NCBI GenBank assembly: GCA_945895375.1
Contig: CAMDEE010000002.1
Coordinates: 62,001 to 126,000, forward strand
Source: Auritidibacter sp. Marseille-P8566
Lineage (GTDB): Bacteria > Actinomycetota > Actinomycetes > Actinomycetales > Microbacteriaceae
Direction of reading: 5' to 3'
Length of the DNA: 64,000 nt
Positions 7,782-18,586 of the stretch are shown one piece after another; positions within the stretch are counted from its first letter, which is position 1; each line of letters starts with the position of its first letter. The position numbers and the translations under genes were made by a program. Under the pieces are notes generated by a model. The model ran no database searches. It was not told the DNA's origin and was given only the letters and a program-made list of their open reading frames with translations.

Positions 7782-7787
7782 TAGAAC

Positions 7788-8435
7788 ATGGTAAAACTTA
7801 CGAAGATATACACCCGAACAGGTGATGAAGGGCTAACCGGACTGAGTAACTTCAGCAGAGTTAGAAAGACTGACCCACGCATTGAAGCGTATGCAGATGT
7901 TGACGAGGCTAACTCAGCCATTGGCGTTGCTGTTTCACTAGCCCAGAACGAATTTGACCAAGAAACTCTAGACCTTCTTTCTCAGATCCAGAACGATCTA
8001 TTTGACTTAGGTGCAGACCTTTCAAACCCCCTAAACGAGCACTACGAATATGAACCACTTCGTGTTGATGCTATTTGGATTGATGCTCTAGAAGCAGCAA
8101 TCGATAAATACAACGCCGAGCTTGAAAAACTAGACTCATTCATCATCCCTGGTGGATCAGGCCTTGCAGCTGGCCTACACCTAGCCAGGACAGTCGTTAG
8201 AAGAGCAGAGCGAGCCACCTGGCACGCAATTGAAGAGCACGGCACTGAGCCTGGTAAGAAGGGTCAGACTTCAGGTGGTGTGAGCCTTACTGCTGTGAAG
8301 TACCTTAACCGTCTAAGCGATCTACTATTCGTTCTAGCTCGTTATGCAAACATCAAGCACGGTGGCGACATCAAGTGGGTTCCTGCAGCTAACCGCAGAG
8401 AAGCTCCTGCTAAGCGCAGACCTGAACAAGACTAG
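7788..8435 (+). CDS. Cob(I)alamin adenosyltransferase, PduO type
   Basis: A 215-residue enzyme transferring adenosyl from ATP to cob(I)alamin to form coenzyme B12. The N-terminal ATP-binding motif YTRTGDEGLTGL, the DVDEANSAIG segment and the C-terminal RTVVRRAER motif are all characteristic of the PduO type. There are no other cobalamin genes here, so it may serve salvage of imported corrinoid. The start ATG has a TAGACT box 6 bases upstream and no ribosome site. The C-terminal tail is basic. A shared terminator separates it from atpC. Confidence 0.92.
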   Translation: MVKLTKIYTRTGDEGLTGLSNFSRVRKTDPRIEAYADVDEANSAIGVAVSLAQNEFDQETLDLLSQIQNDLFDLGADLSNPLNEHYEYEPLRVDAIWIDALEAAIDKYNAELEKLDSFIIPGGSGLAAGLHLARTVVRRAERATWHAIEEHGTEPGKKGQTSGGVSLTAVKYLNRLSDLLFVLARYANIKHGGDIKWVPAANRREAPAKRRPEQD

Positions 8436-8446
8436 GTTAAACAAGA

Positions 8447-8473
8447 AAGCCCCGAGATTATCTCGGGGCTTTA
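8447..8473. terminator. Bidirectional intrinsic terminator
   Basis: AAAGCCCCGAGAT (8447-8459) and ATCTCGGGGCTTT (8461-8473) form a GC-rich perfect stem with A- and T-runs on both sides. It ends both the adenosyltransferase transcript and the convergent ATP synthase operon. Confidence 0.88.
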
Positions 8474-8484
8474 TCTTTAGATCT

Positions 8485-8744
8485 TTAGGCTAGTTGAGCA
8501 TCTCTAGCAACGATGGTTACGATATCGTGCTCAACTGAAAGAAACCCTTCAGCTGCTGTTGCCTTGATAGCTTCTCCTGTTGGTAAAGTGATGCGAACAT
8601 CACCTGATGCCAAAATAGCCAGCATAGGTTCGTGTCCCGGTAGTAAACCAATTTCACCCTCAACGGTCTTGGCAACAACCATCTTGGCTTCCCCTGACCA
8701 CACTGCGCGGTCAGCGGCTACTAGTTCAACACGAAGAGTCTTCA

Positions 8745-8745
<1 letters not shown>
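8485..8745 (-). CDS. atpC: ATP synthase F1 epsilon subunit (short form)
   Basis: An 86-residue protein with the epsilon beta-sandwich (LRVELVAADRAVWSGEA; GEIGLLPGHEPMLAIL). It stops after the beta domain, so the C-terminal helical pair found in ~130-residue epsilon subunits is absent. In other bacteria those helices mediate inhibition of ATP hydrolysis. It is the last gene of the atp operon, and its start codon overlaps the atpD stop by one base. Confidence 0.92.
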
Positions 8746-10190
<1,445 letters not shown>

Positions 10191-10198
10191 CTATCTTT

Positions 10199-11107
10199 CT
10201 ATTCTTTGTCGCTGGTGTCGACAAGTGCGTCGGCACCACCAACGATTTCGGAAATCTGTTGGGTAATTTCTGACTGTCGAGCAGAGTTCGACAACCTGGT
10301 GTAGTTCTTGATTAACTTGTCAGCATTTTCGGTAGCTGACTTCATTGCTTTTTGTCTTGCTGCGTGCTCTGCTGCAGCTGACTGCAACATTGCGTTGAAA
10401 ATACGTGATTCGATGTAAACAGGAAGCAGTGCATCTAGAACTTTTGATGCATCTGGTTCAAATTCGTAAAGTGGGAAGATTTCGCTATCGCCAGGTGTCT
10501 CAACTCCCTCGACAACTTCCAAAGGAAGAAGGCGAACAACCTGAGGCTCTTGGCTGATCATTGAAATGAACTTGTTGTATACCAAGTGAATTTCATCGAC
10601 TCCACCAGCTGAGTAATCAGTGTTGAATAGCCCAACCACTTCCTTAGCAATCTCTTCAGCAGTTGTGAATACTGGAAGATCTGTGCCGCCAGTCCACGCT
10701 CTAATTGCAGCTCGCTTACGGAATGAGAAGAAGCTAACTGACTTTCTTCCAACTAGGTAGTAAACGATTTCTTTACCCTGGTCCTTTAGAAGCTGAGTTA
10801 GTTGCTCTGCTTCTTTGAGAACGTTAGTTGAGAATGCTCCAGCAAGACCACGGTCACTTGTGAAGATAACAACAGCTGATCTGCGGATCTCTGCTGGCTC
10901 TGTAGTTAGTGGGTGGTCAATGTTAGAGAAAGTTGCAACAGCAGACACGGCACGGGTAATCGCACGAGAATATGGGCTTGCTGCAGTCAAACGCTGTTGT
11001 GCTTTGTAAATGCGTGAGGCTGAGATTAGCTCCATGGCTCGAGTGATCTTCTTGGTCGTCTGAGCAGATTTAATCTTCTGCCTATAGACCCGAAGTTGCG
11101 CTCCCAT
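10199..11107 (-). CDS. atpG: ATP synthase F1 gamma subunit
   Basis: The rotor shaft of F1, 302 residues. The N-terminal helix [25 protein letters not shown] and the C-terminal helix with [19 protein letters not shown] are the conserved coiled-coil ends. The [11 protein letters not shown] motif is also present. It lies between atpA and atpD with short gaps. Confidence 0.97.
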   Translation of the reverse strand: MGAQLRVYRQKIKSAQTTKKITRAMELISASRIYKAQQRLTAASPYSRAITRAVSAVATFSNIDHPLTTEPAEIRRSAVVIFTSDRGLAGAFSTNVLKEAEQLTQLLKDQGKEIVYYLVGRKSVSFFSFRKRAAIRAWTGGTDLPVFTTAEEIAKEVVGLFNTDYSAGGVDEIHLVYNKFISMISQEPQVVRLLPLEVVEGVETPGDSEIFPLYEFEPDASKVLDALLPVYIESRIFNAMLQSAAAEHAARQKAMKSATENADKLIKNYTRLSNSARQSEITQQISEIVGGADALVDTSDKE

Positions 11108-11147
11108 GTCTTTGTCCTTTACTTTCTCTTGAAATCAAAAACGCTTT

Positions 11148-12785
11148 TTAGCGCTTCTGCTTCACAATCTTCTCTTGGTCAACTTCTTCTTCTTCCATTG
11201 CAGCAACAGACTCGTTACCGACAGAAGAAAGAGGCTTACCAACACCGGTTAGGAAGACCTTCTTGAACTTAAGGACATCTGCCTCAAGAGCTGAGATGGT
11301 GTCATCCTTTAGATCGTTAGTCTCGCGGATGGTTGTCAACACAGTTGAGTTACGGCGAAGGTAATCAAGCAATTCGCTTTCGAATCTCAAGATGTCTTCA
11401 ACTGGAACTTCATCAAGCTTTCCTGTTGTTCCAGCCCAGATAGAAACTGTCTGCTCTTCAACTGGGTATGGAGAGTACTGAGGCTGCTTTAGAAGCTGCA
11501 TCAGACGTGCACCACGGGCTAGCTGCTGACGTGATGCTGCATCAAGGTCGCTTGCGAACATAGCGAAAGCTTCTAGGGAACGGTACTGAGCAAGTTCAAG
11601 TTTTAATGTTCCTGAAACCTTCTTGATGCCCTTAACCTGAGCTGCACCACCAACACGAGAAACAGAGATACCTACGTCAATAGCTGGTCTCTGGTTAGCG
11701 TTGAACAAGTCTGACTGCAAGAAGATCTGACCGTCGGTAATAGAAATTACGTTGGTTGGAATATATGCAGAAACGTCGTTTGCCTTGGTCTCAATGATTG
11801 GAAGTCCAGTCATAGAACCTGCACCTAGTGCATCGTTCAACTTTGCACAACGCTCAAGAAGGCGGGAGTGTAAGTAGAAGACGTCACCTGGGTAAGCTTC
11901 ACGGCCTGGTGGACGACGAAGAAGCAATGAAATCGAACGGTAAGCCTCAGCCTGCTTTGATAGGTCATCAAAAATGATTAGGACGTGTTTGCCGTCATAC
12001 ATCCAGTGCTGACCAATTGCAGAACCGGTGTATGGAGCTAGGTACTTGAAACCAGCTGGGTCAGATGCAGGAGATGCAACGATAGTTGTGTATTCCATCG
12101 CTCCAGCAGCTTCTAGAGCTCCCTTTACAGATGCAATAGTTGAACCCTTTTGACCAACAGCAACATAGATACAACGAACCTGCTTGGTTGGGTCCCCTGA
12201 TTCCCAGTTTGCCTTCTGGTTGATGATCGCATCGATAGCAATAGCAGTCTTACCAGTCTGACGGTCACCAATGATTAGCTGACGCTGTCCACGACCGATA
12301 GGAATCATCGCGTCGATAGCCTTAATACCTGTTTGTAGTGGCTCGTGAACTGACTTACGAGCCATAACACCAGGAGCCTGAAGTTCTAGTGCACGACGAG
12401 CAGAAGACTTGATCTCTCCCTTACCGTCGATTGGCTCACCTACTGGGTTTACTACTCGACCTAGGAAGTCATCGCCTACTGGAACAGAAAGAATCTCGCC
12501 TGTGCGCTCAACTTTCATACCTTCAACGATGTGAGTGAACTCACCAAGGATGATCACACCAATCTCACGCTCGTCTAGGTTCTGAGCTAGACCCAAAGTG
12601 CCGTCTTCGAACTTTAGAAGTTCGTTAGCCATAACGCTAGGCAAGCCTTCAACGTGAGCGATACCGTCACCAGCATCGATTACGTGACCGATCTCGGTAC
12701 GGCTAGCCTGAGCTGGCTCGTAAGACTTAGCAAAGTCCTTCAGCGCGTCGCGAATCTCATTCGGACTGATGCTTAGATCTGCCAT
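11148..12785 (-). CDS. atpA: ATP synthase F1 alpha subunit
   Basis: The non-catalytic nucleotide-binding subunit, 545 residues. It has P-loop GDRQTGKT at 173-180, the [12 protein letters not shown] segment and the VGGAAQVK motif. The C-terminus carries an acidic then basic tail ([16 protein letters not shown]) beyond the usual end, as in other actinobacteria. It follows atpH by about 23 bases. Confidence 0.98.
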   Translation of the reverse strand: MADLSISPNEIRDALKDFAKSYEPAQASRTEIGHVIDAGDGIAHVEGLPSVMANELLKFEDGTLGLAQNLDEREIGVIILGEFTHIVEGMKVERTGEILSVPVGDDFLGRVVNPVGEPIDGKGEIKSSARRALELQAPGVMARKSVHEPLQTGIKAIDAMIPIGRGQRQLIIGDRQTGKTAIAIDAIINQKANWESGDPTKQVRCIYVAVGQKGSTIASVKGALEAAGAMEYTTIVASPASDPAGFKYLAPYTGSAIGQHWMYDGKHVLIIFDDLSKQAEAYRSISLLLRRPPGREAYPGDVFYLHSRLLERCAKLNDALGAGSMTGLPIIETKANDVSAYIPTNVISITDGQIFLQSDLFNANQRPAIDVGISVSRVGGAAQVKGIKKVSGTLKLELAQYRSLEAFAMFASDLDAASRQQLARGARLMQLLKQPQYSPYPVEEQTVSIWAGTTGKLDEVPVEDILRFESELLDYLRRNSTVLTTIRETNDLKDDTISALEADVLKFKKVFLTGVGKPLSSVGNESVAAMEEEEVDQEKIVKQKR

Positions 12786-12808
12786 CTTGTTCCTCTACTT
12801 CTGAAGCG

Positions 12809-13636
12809 TTAGCTTCGGTTGATGCTGCCGGAGGCTTTTGCCAACTGCAGCTTTAGGTTTTGCAGACGGGTGCTGACGCTTCCGTCGATTATTTCACCAG
12901 CAATTTGGACAACCATTCCGCCAAGGATCGAAGGATCGATCTCAACGTTTAGGCTGACCTGCTGGCCATATGTTCCGGCCAAGGTTGAACGCAAGCGCTC
13001 AACCTGACTTTGGTCTAGTGCTTTGGAAACAGTAACTGTTGCAACAAGTGATTGTCCATAAGCGGCAACTTGCTTTGCAAACTGGTCGATTACCACTGCT
13101 ACGCGACGTCCACGAGCAGAGCCAACCGCCTGATTGATAAGTGCCTGAGTAACTAAGTGCGCTTTAGAGCCAATAAGTGCCTTGACCAAAGCTAATTTAG
13201 TTTCATTAGGAGCGCTCTTGTTGCTCAAAGCAAACTGAAGATCACGATCACTTGCAACAACCTGCTGGAAACTAAATAGTTCATCTTGAACCTGGTCCAA
13301 AACTGAAGTTTTACTTGCAGTTGCAGACGCAGCATGAACACCAAGTTGCTCCAGGACGATAACTAGGTCCATGCTCCTAGAGAATCTAAGAGCAACTACT
13401 TTCTTCACAAACTCGAGTGCATTTGCGCTGACTTTTGTCTTGAAGACACGATCAATTAGATCGTCCTTCGCTGCGCTCTCAGTGGAAGTGTCTGAGAGGA
13501 TGCCGCGCAACTGGGTGCTACCCGAGATTGCATCAGCCACTACAAAAAGGTCAGTCGCAAACGCTAGGTCTGACCCAAGGTATGCAGATGAATCTGCTTT
13601 AGCTTGAGCTAGCGCTTGACGAGTTGAGGAGGCCAT
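12809..13636 (-). CDS. atpH: ATP synthase delta subunit (peripheral stalk)
   Basis: A 275-residue delta/OSCP protein connecting F1 to the b subunit. The C-terminal VEIDPSILGGMVVQIAGEIIDGSVSTRL segment is the family signature. It is longer than the ~180-residue E. coli protein, with an N-terminal extension typical of actinobacteria. It overlaps atpF by one base. Confidence 0.95.
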   Translation of the reverse strand: MASSTRQALAQAKADSSAYLGSDLAFATDLFVVADAISGSTQLRGILSDTSTESAAKDDLIDRVFKTKVSANALEFVKKVVALRFSRSMDLVIVLEQLGVHAASATASKTSVLDQVQDELFSFQQVVASDRDLQFALSNKSAPNETKLALVKALIGSKAHLVTQALINQAVGSARGRRVAVVIDQFAKQVAAYGQSLVATVTVSKALDQSQVERLRSTLAGTYGQQVSLNVEIDPSILGGMVVQIAGEIIDGSVSTRLQNLKLQLAKASGSINRS

Positions 13637-14184
13637 TAGTTCTTCTTGCTGTCTTTCTCTAGATCTGCGAGGAAGCCTGCGACCATGCTGGAAGCGTTCT
13701 TGTCTTCTTTTAGATTCTGTTGAACAACTGTTGAGGCAAGATCAAGAGCTAGAGAACCAACTTCAGCACGCAATGAAATGATTGCTGCTTGGCGCTCTGA
13801 CTCAATCTGCTTCTTAGCGGTTTCAGTCATACGAGCTGCTTCGAGGGAAGCCTGCTCCTTTAGTTCAGCAAGAATTGCTGCACCTTCGGCTCTAGCTGCC
13901 TCGCGAATCTGCGCGGCTTCCGCACGTGCTTCGGCTTGCTCTGCCTCGATGTTAGCTGTCTTTGCTGCAGCTTCTGCCTGAGCCTTCTCTGCAAGAGCGA
14001 GGCGACCTTCGATCGCTTCTGTTCTTGCATCAATGTTCGCTTTGAAGTTTGGCAAAACCTTGACCCAGAAGAAGACCAACAGAATCGCGAATACAACAGC
14101 AGACCAAACGATGTCAGCTACCGCCGGTAAAAGTGGGTTAGCTGACGCCGCAGTAGGCATCATTTCGTGAATTCCAATAGTCAT
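13636..14184 (-). CDS. atpF: ATP synthase Fo b subunit
   Basis: The membrane-anchored peripheral stalk, 182 residues. One transmembrane helix lies near residues 22-45 (IVWSAVVFAILLVFFWVKVLP), followed by a long alanine/glutamate-rich coiled coil. It lies between atpE and atpH. Confidence 0.96.
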   Translation of the reverse strand: MTIGIHEMMPTAASANPLLPAVADIVWSAVVFAILLVFFWVKVLPNFKANIDARTEAIEGRLALAEKAQAEAAAKTANIEAEQAEARAEAAQIREAARAEGAAILAELKEQASLEAARMTETAKKQIESERQAAIISLRAEVGSLALDLASTVVQQNLKEDKNASSMVAGFLADLEKDSKKN

Positions 14185-14194
14185 TTAAGAAACC

Positions 14195-14495
<301 letters not shown>

Positions 14496-14504
14496 TTGTG
14501 TTTC

Positions 14505-15335
14505 TTAGTGTTCATCTGCTAACGACAACTGAATGTAAACAGTTGTCAACAGGGTGAATACGTAGGCCTGCAGGAATGCCACCAAAATCTCGAAGAGTGT
14601 GAAGGCAAACCCGAAGGTAAATGTCAATAAACCGAAGGCCTTGAAAGGGCCATCGGCGTATAGAACAAAGAAATGGGTTGCTGTGAAGCACAACACCAAC
14701 AAGAGGTGTCCAGCGATCATGTTCATCATCAAACGAAGAGCCAGAGTAACCGGTCTCAGAATGAATGTTGACAAGAATTCGATTGGGGTTACCAAAACAT
14801 AGAACGCTTTTGGAACACCTGAAGGTAGCAAGGCGTTCTTGAAGAACTTGAGGCCATGAGCTTTCATACCTGCGTAGATAAAGGTTACGTAAGCTGCTCC
14901 AGCAAGGATCATCGGCAATCCGATAACAGAGGTTCCAGAAATGTTAAGTCCTGGCACAATTCCGGTGATATTCATACCAAGGACGATAAAGAAGATTGTT
15001 GTTAGAAGAGGAAGGAATCGATCTCCATCCTTCTCTCCAAGCTGTTCGTGGGCAATTGACTTACGCACAAAGTTCAGAGACATTTCTCCAAACATTTGGA
15101 ATCGCCCAGGCACAAACTGGCCTGTTGAAGTGCTCTTACGGAAACGGTTAGCCCAGAGAGTGAATAGAACCACAAGAAGAGTGGTTACCAATAGACGGAT
15201 GAGCATGATTCGGTTCAGCTCAAAAGGGGTGCCTTCAAAAGCGATAACCTCTGGATAAAATTCACCAATCGTTGGAGGCGTGAATTCCCCTTCGCCAGCG
15301 GCGACAGGGTTGAATCCCGCACTAAGCAGTAACAA
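14505..15335 (-). CDS. atpB: ATP synthase Fo a subunit
   Basis: A 276-residue polytopic membrane protein forming the proton half-channels. The essential arginine helix is RPVTLALRLMMNMIAGH, and the C-terminal helix is FEILVAFLQAYVFTLL. The start shown is TTG at 15335. A CTG 15 bases upstream, preceded by AGGAG, is an alternative, so the N-terminus is uncertain. It is the first Fo structural gene of the operon. Confidence 0.94.
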   Translation of the reverse strand: MLLLSAGFNPVAAGEGEFTPPTIGEFYPEVIAFEGTPFELNRIMLIRLLVTTLLVVLFTLWANRFRKSTSTGQFVPGRFQMFGEMSLNFVRKSIAHEQLGEKDGDRFLPLLTTIFFIVLGMNITGIVPGLNISGTSVIGLPMILAGAAYVTFIYAGMKAHGLKFFKNALLPSGVPKAFYVLVTPIEFLSTFILRPVTLALRLMMNMIAGHLLLVLCFTATHFFVLYADGPFKAFGLLTFTFGFAFTLFEILVAFLQAYVFTLLTTVYIQLSLADEH

Positions 15336-15429
15336 CGTTGGAGAGAACAGTTTGGACTCCTGTTTCGGGGCAGGCTATGCCTAACCTTGCGGCGATTTAC
15401 AGTGGGTTATCGTTACTACTTCAGCAAGC

Positions 15430-15446
15430 GATACTCAAATCGTATC
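15430..15446. promoter_or_regulatory. Possible regulatory inverted repeat upstream of atpB
   Basis: The 168-base gap between the atpI-like gene and atpB contains GATAC-N7-GTATC. Minus-strand TACGAT within it could act as a -10 box, but no clear -35 is visible. The gap holds no convincing gene. Confidence 0.3.
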
Positions 15447-15503
15447 AGCATTCGAACAGCGAAAAACGTCCAATTGAGCCAAATTTCCAGCAATTTAACC
15501 GAT

Positions 15504-15914
15504 TTATACTGACGGGGTAATTCGAGCCTTAGTCACGATCCAAGTGTCCAAAACTAGGCCACCAATAACTGCTGCAACCACAGTAAAGAAAACAACAGGC
15601 CTTGCCTCAGAGCTCAGCCAGTCAGCATTATTGAGAACCCAGAAGAACACCAGGAACAGCACCATCTTGATCAGCCAGCCGCCAAGGACAACTGCTAGAA
15701 AGCCTCCCAGCCCCAACTTTGCGCCAAGCAGCAAGCTAAAGACTGTGAGCGCTGTGAAAGCCAAAGCGGCCAATCCCCCAGACAGGGCCGCTAGAACGCC
15801 TGAAGTTCCTGCGATCAGGAATCCTATAGCGCTACCAATCGAGACAACAGCTAAAACCAGAAGGGACCCCAGCTTCAAAACTCTAAACATTACAGAATTC
15901 AAATCATCAAACAT
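15504..15914 (-). CDS. AtpI-like membrane protein preceding the ATP synthase genes
   Basis: A 136-residue protein with four predicted transmembrane helices, located where actinobacteria carry an AtpI/hypothetical membrane gene before atpB. The ATG at 15914 is chosen: it overlaps the wecA stop codon by 8 bases, while the longer reading frame would run into wecA coding sequence. AtpI helps c-ring assembly in some bacteria; that role is inferred from position only, since sequence similarity in this family is low. Confidence 0.7.
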   Translation of the reverse strand: MFDDLNSVMFRVLKLGSLLVLAVVSIGSAIGFLIAGTSGVLAALSGGLAALAFTALTVFSLLLGAKLGLGGFLAVVLGGWLIKMVLFLVFFWVLNNADWLSSEARPVVFFTVVAAVIGGLVLDTWIVTKARITPSV

Positions 15915-17025
15915 TAGCTGTCTTTCTTCTTGAGCGGACACGAGCAATTTCAGGCCAAATTGTATACAAGAGTGAAAGTGAGATTGAGCTGACTGCAAAA
16001 ACAATCACCCAGAAAATGTCAGTCAGGAAAAGCAGCAGGCAACTTACCGAAACTGATGCGCTCCAAAAATAGAAAACCAGAACTGAACCAACATGGCCGT
16101 GACCAAAATCCTGAAGCCTGTGATGCAGGTGCAGTCTGTCTGCTGCGAATGGGGACTTCCCAGCCACCAATCTCCTTATTACTGCAAGTGCGAAATCTAG
16201 TAGTGGCAACAGCAGGATTGAAATAGGCAAGATTAGCGGTAAAACTGCTGGCACTAGGTCATCGCGCTTCAAAGACGCAGGGTCAATCTGACCTGTGACT
16301 GTCAGCGCGGATGCGGTCATTAATAGACCTAGGAGTAGAGCCCCGCCATCCCCCATGAAAATCTTTGCTGTATGCCAGTTGTGTGGCAAGAATCCAACAC
16401 ACATACCAATAACGATTGCTGAGATAACCGTTGCCAGGTTGAAGTAGTTAGTTGGGGAAATCTGTTGGGCAAGAAGGTAAGAGTAGATAAAGAACACAAC
16501 TGTTCCAATGAGAACAACACCTGCAACCAGACCATCAAGCCCATCAATGAAGTTCACTGCGTTCATTACCAACACAGCTAAAAACACTGTGACAACGAAT
16601 GAAACACCGAAAGAACCGACGGTGATACCGAAGATCGGCAAGGAAACTATTTGAACACCGTTCCAAGCCAACACACCTGCTGCCAGGAACTGACCAGCCA
16701 GCTTGATGGTCCAGTCCAAATCGTAAAGATCATCGAGGAACCCAATAGCCATGACTACAAGAGCTGCCAAAGAAATTGCAATGATTGGCCCCGGATCGGC
16801 AAACACAACCTCAAACCAACCGATAGGTGCTGCTATGGCAACAGAAACCACAAAGCCAATAAACATAGCCAAGCCACCAATGCGAGGGGTTGGCTTAGAG
16901 TGCATGTCTCTGGATCTAATCGCCTTTGGGTAAATCTTGTAGCGGTCAGCGAATCTGCGAACGACAAAGGTAGCAAGGTAGGTAACTACACCGGCTATCG
17001 CCATCAGAAGCAGATAGGCGCGCAC
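15907..17025 (-). CDS. wecA: Polyprenyl-phosphate GlcNAc-1-phosphate transferase (WecA/TagO/MraY family)
   Basis: A 372-residue enzyme with about ten transmembrane helices. It would transfer a sugar-1-phosphate from a UDP-sugar to undecaprenyl/decaprenyl phosphate, starting cell-envelope glycan synthesis. Diagnostic cytoplasmic motifs are HSKPTPRIGG, the catalytic-type NFIDGLDGL, and HNWHTAKIFMGDGGA. The neighbourhood sua5-wecA-atpI-atpB is the standard actinobacterial order for this gene (rfe/wecA). It overlaps sua5 by one base. Confidence 0.9.
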   Translation of the reverse strand: MRAYLLLMAIAGVVTYLATFVVRRFADRYKIYPKAIRSRDMHSKPTPRIGGLAMFIGFVVSVAIAAPIGWFEVVFADPGPIIAISLAALVVMAIGFLDDLYDLDWTIKLAGQFLAAGVLAWNGVQIVSLPIFGITVGSFGVSFVVTVFLAVLVMNAVNFIDGLDGLVAGVVLIGTVVFFIYSYLLAQQISPTNYFNLATVISAIVIGMCVGFLPHNWHTAKIFMGDGGALLLGLLMTASALTVTGQIDPASLKRDDLVPAVLPLILPISILLLPLLDFALAVIRRLVAGKSPFAADRLHLHHRLQDFGHGHVGSVLVFYFWSASVSVSCLLLFLTDIFWVIVFAVSSISLSLLYTIWPEIARVRSRRKTANV

Positions 17026-17720
17026 TAGCCCGCACTTACTTCAAGTAAATCTCCAACAACTGATCGAATCTTCGCTTCAGAAAGAGCGCCGCGTCTAACA
17101 ATCTTGATTTTTCCAGCTGTGCTCAACTTGCCTTTAGAGTCATAAGCGTCAACAAGTGAAGTTAGATCGATGATGGTAGATGCCTCACCCTTAGGAGATG
17201 GGCCACCGTCTAGGAATACTCCAACTGAAGAATCCAAGTAATCAAATGCTTGTTTGCAGGTTGTTGCTGAAGGCTCTCCAGTCAGATTCGCACTAGAAAC
17301 TGCTAGTGGACCAGTTTCTTCAATAAGTGCAAGAGCAATCTTGTGATCTGGAACTCTAAGTGCAACTGTTCCTTTGGTCTCCCCTAGATCCCATTGCAGG
17401 GATGGTTGAGCACGAAGAATGATTGTTAATGCACCTGGCCAAAAAGTTTCAGCGAGCTTGACCGCTGCATCAGGAAGAGTTTCAACAAGAGCCTTCGCCA
17501 TGTTTAGATTTGCAATCAAAACAGGAGGTGGCGATTGCCTTCCTCTACCCTTGGCATCCAAAAGCGCTTGAACTGCTTCTGGAGAAAAAGCATTAGCTGC
17601 AATTCCATAAACGGTGTCGGTTGGGATTACGGCAAGCTCAGTTCTACCAAGAGCGACTTTTGCTAAACGCATTCCGGTGAGGAGTTCAGTATCAACTGAG
17701 CAGTCAAAGATTTTCTGCAT
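17025..17720 (-). CDS. L-threonylcarbamoyladenylate synthase (Sua5/YrdC/YciO)
   Basis: A 231-residue enzyme for the first step of tRNA t6A37 synthesis, making threonylcarbamoyl-AMP from threonine, bicarbonate and ATP. Motifs: AVIPTDTVYGIAANAF, KGRGRQSPPPVLI, TFWPGALTIIL and AVSSANLTGEPS. It is a single YrdC domain without the long C-terminal Sua5 domain. It lies between prmC and wecA. Confidence 0.94.
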   Translation of the reverse strand: MQKIFDCSVDTELLTGMRLAKVALGRTELAVIPTDTVYGIAANAFSPEAVQALLDAKGRGRQSPPPVLIANLNMAKALVETLPDAAVKLAETFWPGALTIILRAQPSLQWDLGETKGTVALRVPDHKIALALIEETGPLAVSSANLTGEPSATTCKQAFDYLDSSVGVFLDGGPSPKGEASTIIDLTSLVDAYDSKGKLSTAGKIKIVRRGALSEAKIRSVVGDLLEVSAG

Positions 17721-17734
17721 TTCTAACCACCCAC

Positions 17735-18586
17735 CTATCTAATCGCAGTGGTCGCCCTGTCGCGACCAGATAAATCCTTATGAGTTGAACATTGACGCCA
17801 ACCTAGGTTCAATATTAGTTCTCTAATGGCATCGCCCTGCATGTCAGCGTGCTCAATAACCAATGCTCCGCCTTTTCTCAGCAATCTCTTAGCCGAAGCC
17901 TCAACTTTTCTAACCAAGTCCAATCCATCCGCCCCACCGTATAAAGCCATAGATGGGTCATGTAGGTGGACCTCGGGATAGATAGGAATCATGTCATCGG
18001 GAATATATGGCGGGTTAGATACCAGCACATCGACCTGGCCATTTAGTTCAGGGAAGGCATCAGCGAGATCTCCTTGGACAAGGGTGGCCTCAGGCGCATA
18101 CTTAGCAAAGTTCTGCCTTGTGTAAACAAGGGCATCTTCACTTAGCTCAACAGCAAAGACTTGGGCATTAGGAACTTCAACAGCTAAAGAGATAGCAATT
18201 GCTCCTGAACCTGTTGCTAGGTCAACGGCAATTGGATTATCGCTAGGAACTGCTTTGAGCGCATCAACGGCTAACTGCGTAACAGTCTCGGTTTCAAATC
18301 TAGGCACGAAAACGCCAGCGCCAACTTTGAGTTCCAATTGCCTGAAGTAAGCAACTCCGGTTAGGTGTTGCAATGGGAATCGCTCTGCTCTTTTTGCAAC
18401 AAGTTCGAGGAACTTAGTTTCTTCGGCTTCATTTAGTGATTCACCAGTTATTGCTTTGACTTGTAATTCGCCACGGGATAGATCAAGAACAAACCCAAGA
18501 AGAATTTCAGCATCTGTCTGGAAAGACTCAATGCCTGCTAGTTCAAACTTCTTTGATGCAAGTTCGATAGCAGCGGAGAGTTTCAT
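17735..18586 (-). CDS. prmC: Release-factor glutamine methyltransferase
   Basis: A 283-residue SAM-dependent enzyme that methylates the GGQ glutamine of RF1/RF2. It has DLATGSGAIAI for SAM binding and the NPPY catalytic motif at 191-194, plus PLQHLTG in the N-terminal substrate domain. It overlaps prfA, its substrate gene, by one base. Confidence 0.96.
   Translation of the reverse strand: MKLSAAIELASKKFELAGIESFQTDAEILLGFVLDLSRGELQVKAITGESLNEAEETKFLELVAKRAERFPLQHLTGVAYFRQLELKVGAGVFVPRFETETVTQLAVDALKAVPSDNPIAVDLATGSGAIAISLAVEVPNAQVFAVELSEDALVYTRQNFAKYAPEATLVQGDLADAFPELNGQVDVLVSNPPYIPDDMIPIYPEVHLHDPSMALYGGADGLDLVRKVEASAKRLLRKGGALVIEHADMQGDAIRELILNLGWRQCSTHKDLSGRDRATTAIR

Noticed and set aside
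11125-11150. CGCT-loop-AGCG followed by T-run after atpA, as an internal terminator
   Set aside because: The stem is only four base pairs and sits inside a single operon; termination there is unlikely.
15338-15520. 60-residue open frame upstream of atpB
   Set aside because: No start signal or family pattern; the region is more likely the atp operon leader.
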